Notes under the pieces: generated by a model
Told to the model about the DNA's origin: nothing
Databases searched by the model: none
What the model saw: only the letters and a program-made list of their open reading frames with translations
NCBI GenBank assembly: GCA_030530845.1
Contig: JAUMUE010000013.1
Location: 1 to 41,274 of the forward strand
Origin: Limosilactobacillus sp.
GTDB taxonomy: Bacteria > Bacillota > Bacilli > Lactobacillales > Lactobacillaceae
Length of the DNA stretch: 41,274 bases
Reading direction: 5' to 3'
In this document: piece after piece, positions 39,106 through 41,274 of the stretch
How positions within the stretch are numbered: position 1 is the first letter of the stretch
Layout of the letters: each line of letters starts with the position of its first letter
Translations under genes and position numbers: made by a program

Positions 39106-39819
39106 CTATTTGAAATATTTTTTGATCTCAAGTTGCGCATGATCCGGTACCAGCAAATTCCCGTGTTCTTCGAGGAAATCTGATGGGTACTTGCTCTTGT
39201 CAGCGTACTCATAAATCATCGGTGTCTTTTGATCCAAATCGAGCCGTGACCGCAATGAATCGGGCTTAACCACCCAGTAGAATGCTTTGTCATATGTGTA
39301 AAGATCGTTTGGCATCAAGTTGATCGTGATGAATTTAGTCATTGAAATCAAATTATCAATATTCTTGAATTTGAAGACACGAATGGTATTTTCCAAGTGC
39401 ACATCCCCAAAATCTACAGAGTCATCAGACATGGAATCATCGTCAATTGAATCAAGGTCGTCAAAGGTCCCATCAAATGAAATGGCCCGACCTGCATCCG
39501 GTGCATCGTCATCATTCTGTCGGTCAAAAAACGTACTTTTGATGATGTCTGTGATCTCATCTTTGCTTGCTTCTGGATCGTCTGTTGGCTTAGAAATGAA
39601 CAGGTCGATTTCCTTTTGACTAGGCAAAATCTGGAAAGTCAGCGTATCGGTATTTGCGAATTGATTGTCAGTATCCACTTCTCTCAAGACTTTGTGGAAA
39701 AAGTCATCGATCGCCTTGGAGTGACTCATCAAGTCCATCATCGACAGCCCGTGACTTTCAAGGTCTTCCATCGTGAGAATCACACGCATCAAATGATCAT
39801 TAATTACTTCCTTTTTCAA
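39106..39819 (-). CDS. mecA: Adaptor protein MecA
   Basis: A 237-aa adaptor that brings substrates such as competence regulators to ClpC/ClpP. The N-terminal substrate-binding domain (KKEVINDHLMRVILTMEDLE.HGLS) and C-terminal ClpC-binding domain (residues about 120-237, with YDKAFYWVVKP) are joined by an Asp/Ser-rich linker rich in acidic residues. The start is a TTG at 39819: GGAGG lies 8 nt away, and the resulting N-terminus aligns residue by residue with Bacillus MecA, unlike the GTG three codons earlier. It has its own promoter. Confidence 0.95.
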   Translation of the reverse strand: MKKEVINDHLMRVILTMEDLESHGLSMMDLMSHSKAIDDFFHKVLREVDTDNQFANTDTLTFQILPSQKEIDLFISKPTDDPEASKDEITDIIKSTFFDRQNDDDAPDAGRAISFDGTFDDLDSIDDDSMSDDSVDFGDVHLENTIRVFKFKNIDNLISMTKFITINLMPNDLYTYDKAFYWVVKPDSLRSRLDLDQKTPMIYEYADKSKYPSDFLEEHGNLLVPDHAQLEIKKYFK

Positions 39820-39849
39820 ACAGTGCACCTCCCTTACGTTTTTTTATGT

Positions 39850-39878
39850 ACATTACTATTTTAAGGATTTTGAAACAA
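39850..39878 (-). promoter_or_regulatory. Candidate mecA promoter
   Basis: Minus-strand TTGTTT, 17-nt spacer, TAATGT, just downstream of the spx terminator and about 30 bp before the mecA start. Confidence 0.5.
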
Positions 39879-39893
39879 AAGTAAAGCAAAGAC

Positions 39894-39928
39894 AAAACAA
39901 AAATCGTGAACCAAGACCGGCCCACGAT
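39894..39928 (-). terminator. Terminator of spx
   Basis: ATCGTGGGCC and GGTTCACGAT form a 10-bp stem with two G-T pairs and a 6-nt loop; the minus-strand 3' side continues TTTTGTTTT. It lies 6 bp after the spx stop. Confidence 0.85.
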
Positions 39929-39934
39929 CGAATG

Positions 39935-40336
39935 TTAAATTAAATCTGCTTTGCGTTGTGCTTCTGCCAGTTCCAGCTGACTAACTTCACGTGGCAAGAA
40001 ACGACGAATTTCATCTTCGTTATAACCAACTTGCAGACGCTTGTCATCCATGATAATTGGACGCCGCAACAAGCCAGGATTCTTGCTAATTAATTCGTAC
40101 AACGCCTTCATTGGCATCGCGTTCAACTCGATTTTCAAGTTTTGGAATACCTTGGAACGCTTGGAGATAATATCTTCCGTTCCATCTTCTGTTAACCGGA
40201 GAATATTCTTGATCTCATCGACCGATAATGGGTTTGAGAAAATATTGCGTTCCTCAAAGGGAATATTGTTTTCCCTTAACCATGCACGTGCTTTACGGCA
40301 TGAGGTACAACTTGGAGACATGTAAAGAGTAACCAT
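39935..40336 (-). CDS. spx: Transcriptional regulator Spx
   Basis: A 133-aa ArsC-like protein that binds the RNA polymerase alpha C-terminal domain and redirects transcription in thiol-oxidative stress. The redox switch CxxC is intact (PSCTSCRKA, residues 10-13), and the RNAP-binding and RPII motif ([17 protein letters not shown]) is conserved. AAGGAGG lies before the ATG; the longer open frame upstream covers the promoter and is not coding. Levels are expected to be set by ClpXP with YjbH, whose gene is in the window. Confidence 0.97.
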   Translation of the reverse strand: MVTLYMSPSCTSCRKARAWLRENNIPFEERNIFSNPLSVDEIKNILRLTEDGTEDIISKRSKVFQNLKIELNAMPMKALYELISKNPGLLRRPIIMDDKRLQVGYNEDEIRRFLPREVSQLELAEAQRKADLI

Positions 40337-40393
40337 AATATTGAAAGCCTCCTTCAATCTGTACGTAGAAAACCTATCCATTAACACGTTTAT

Positions 40394-40422
40394 ATTATAC
40401 AATGCTTTAATACACGATAAAA
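40394..40422 (-). promoter_or_regulatory. Candidate spx promoter
   Basis: Perfect TATAAT on the minus strand, with a weak -35 (TTTTAT) 17 nt upstream. The transcript would have a leader of about 50 nt. Confidence 0.55.
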
Positions 40423-40476
40423 GGGTTGTGAACAAATTCATTAACTTTTTGTAAGTAAAATTTGTTAATTCGTCTG

Positions 40477-40505
40477 TAAACATAAATTGCTTAAGGTAAT
40501 ATAAT
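40477..40505 (+). promoter_or_regulatory. Promoter of the monooxygenase-fold gene
   Basis: TAAACA, 17-nt spacer and perfect TATAAT on the plus strand, 34 bp before the GTG start. It is divergent from the spx promoter, with 54 bp between the -35 boxes. Confidence 0.65.
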
Positions 40506-40538
40506 GGATACCATAATACTAGCAAGGAGGTAGCATTC

Positions 40539-41030
40539 GTGACACTTTTACATTTCACCTTTGGATCTGAACCGATCTTAAGGAGCATCATGGGCAAGCA
40601 CCCTGACCGACAACTGCAGCTCTACCAGGCTTCCAATTTCAGTTCCAAGATCATGCTGTTTGACTTTTCGGGTGGAAAATCTATTTTCGCTGCGCCGGTC
40701 ACGTTAGACATTCTCGCTCACACTAATGGACGAGAATACCGGGGCGTGATGTTGTACCAATCTTTTGAAGTCAACGCCGATAAACAAGACTACCTACTTA
40801 GCTCCGTGAAAAAGGCTCTCACATCCCTTCCTGCGAATTCTAATGCAGGTTTGATGTCTTGCTTAAAAGATCGTAAAAAGAGCTCCACAATCGTTCTTAT
40901 AAGCTTCTGGAACGACTTAAAATCAATCGGTGAATGGAAAGAAAGTTCTGACTACTCACCTCTCCTTCCTTTTATTGATAAAAGTCCGGATCATGATTAC
41001 TTTGAAGAACTCTACAACCCGATTCGCTAA
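40539..41030 (+). CDS. Antibiotic-biosynthesis-monooxygenase-fold protein, unknown substrate
   Basis: A 163-aa soluble protein with a C-terminal half that resembles the ABM/heme-monooxygenase-like dimeric ferredoxin fold ([19 protein letters not shown], then [28 protein letters not shown]). The N-terminal 60 residues are distinctive. The start is a GTG at 40539 with AAGGAGG 8 nt upstream, preceded by a good promoter. It is divergent from spx. Enzymatic activity is not shown by the sequence, and the fold assignment is tentative. No signal peptide. Confidence 0.8.
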   Translation: MTLLHFTFGSEPILRSIMGKHPDRQLQLYQASNFSSKIMLFDFSGGKSIFAAPVTLDILAHTNGREYRGVMLYQSFEVNADKQDYLLSSVKKALTSLPANSNAGLMSCLKDRKKSSTIVLISFWNDLKSIGEWKESSDYSPLLPFIDKSPDHDYFEELYNPIR

Positions 41031-41112
41031 CATATACAAATGTGAATTGGCATACGTCAATCATTAACATTCAAAAAGAGATATGAATGTCTCAAAGGAA
41101 ACCATTCATACT

Positions 41113-41152
41113 AGGATCAATTCTGTTTTGAAGTAGGAATTGGTCCTTTTTT
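41113..41152 (+). terminator. Terminator after the monooxygenase-fold gene
   Basis: AGGATCAATTC and GAATTGGTCCT pair in an 11-bp stem with one T-G pair, followed by six T. A second inverted repeat (TATGAATG at 41082-41089, CATTCATA at 41103-41110) lies directly upstream. After the terminator, to the end of the window, I see no gene with a ribosome binding site. Confidence 0.85.
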
Positions 41153-41274
41153 GTTGATTAGATTTGAAGCGGTTATATTTGCAACATTATTGAATATTGT
41201 GGAATTTGGTTTTATTAATGGATCTTTGTCAATCGGTAATGATGGGCAAATTTCCTAACTGAAAGACTAAGCAA

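Noticed and set aside
40337..40597. Upstream extension of the spx frame by about 87 codons
   Set aside because: It crosses the TATAAT promoter and the divergent gene, and the AAGGAGG site is placed for the ATG at 40336.
41126..41268. Short open stretch at the end of the window (plus strand, ending near 41268)
   Set aside because: It starts inside the terminator hairpin, has no ribosome binding site and no recognisable product.

Overview
The window looks like a chromosomal segment of a low-to-moderate GC Gram-positive bacterium of the Lactobacillaceae, probably a Limosilactobacillus-like lactobacillus; genus and species cannot be fixed from this sequence alone. The grounds are gene order (mraZ to divIVA dcw cluster followed by a T-box and ileS; yrvO-mnmA-TPR-recD2; spx-mecA-coiA-yjbH-relQ-nadK-rluD), families typical of lactobacilli (DUF1831, DUF3397, DUF4044, SEC10/PgrA-type LPXTG protein) and AGGAGG-type ribosome binding sites. 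Most genes lie on the minus strand. Only the 39-aa DUF4044 gene, the lactonase, yjbH and the last gene are on the plus strand. I saw no tRNA, rRNA, insertion sequence, prophage or CRISPR array.

Region 1 (1-3000): a large alanine-rich coiled-coil LPXTG surface protein whose promoter abuts a 12-base homopolymer. This is the most accessory-like part. Region 2 (3000-7900): prs (PRPP synthesis), recD2 helicase, a TPR protein and a histidine phosphatase. Region 3 (8000-12520): a tRNA thiolation and sulfur block (mnmA, DUF1831, cysteine desulfurase) preceded by mtnN, a small membrane protein, a Nudix ADP-ribose pyrophosphatase and a cold-shock-domain protein, probably one transcript starting at the cold-shock gene. 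Region 4 (12670-15740): ileS behind a tRNA-Ile T-box.

Region 5 (15755-29040) is the division and cell-wall cluster, read in transcription order mraZ-rsmH-ftsL-pbp(ftsI)-mraY-murD-murG-divIB-ftsA-ftsZ-sepF-yggT-ylmH-divIVA. Lipid II precursor enzymes (MurD, MraY, MurG), the septal transpeptidase, divisome proteins (FtsL, DivIB) and the Z-ring set (FtsA, FtsZ, SepF, DivIVA) are co-ordered. Extended -10 motifs precede mraZ and ftsA, and a terminator-like hairpin separates ftsZ from sepF. Region 6 (29100-34850): DUF3397 and DUF4044 membrane proteins, ftsK translocase, trmL behind a roughly 100-nt leader that ends in a terminator, rlmA, and a convergent 6-phosphogluconolactonase.

Region 7 (34850-41274) is a stress and competence block matching the Bacillus yjb region: an RluD-type pseudouridine synthase, NAD kinase and a small (p)ppGpp synthetase in one operon, divergent from a YjbH-like ClpXP adaptor, then coiA, mecA and spx. 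A monooxygenase-fold protein is divergent from spx. The most interesting non-coding signals are the mecA terminator that contains the coiA ribosome binding site and start codon, the unexplained trmL leader, the promoter-abutting poly-A tract of the surface protein gene, and the ftsZ/sepF attenuator. No clearly new multi-gene system was found.
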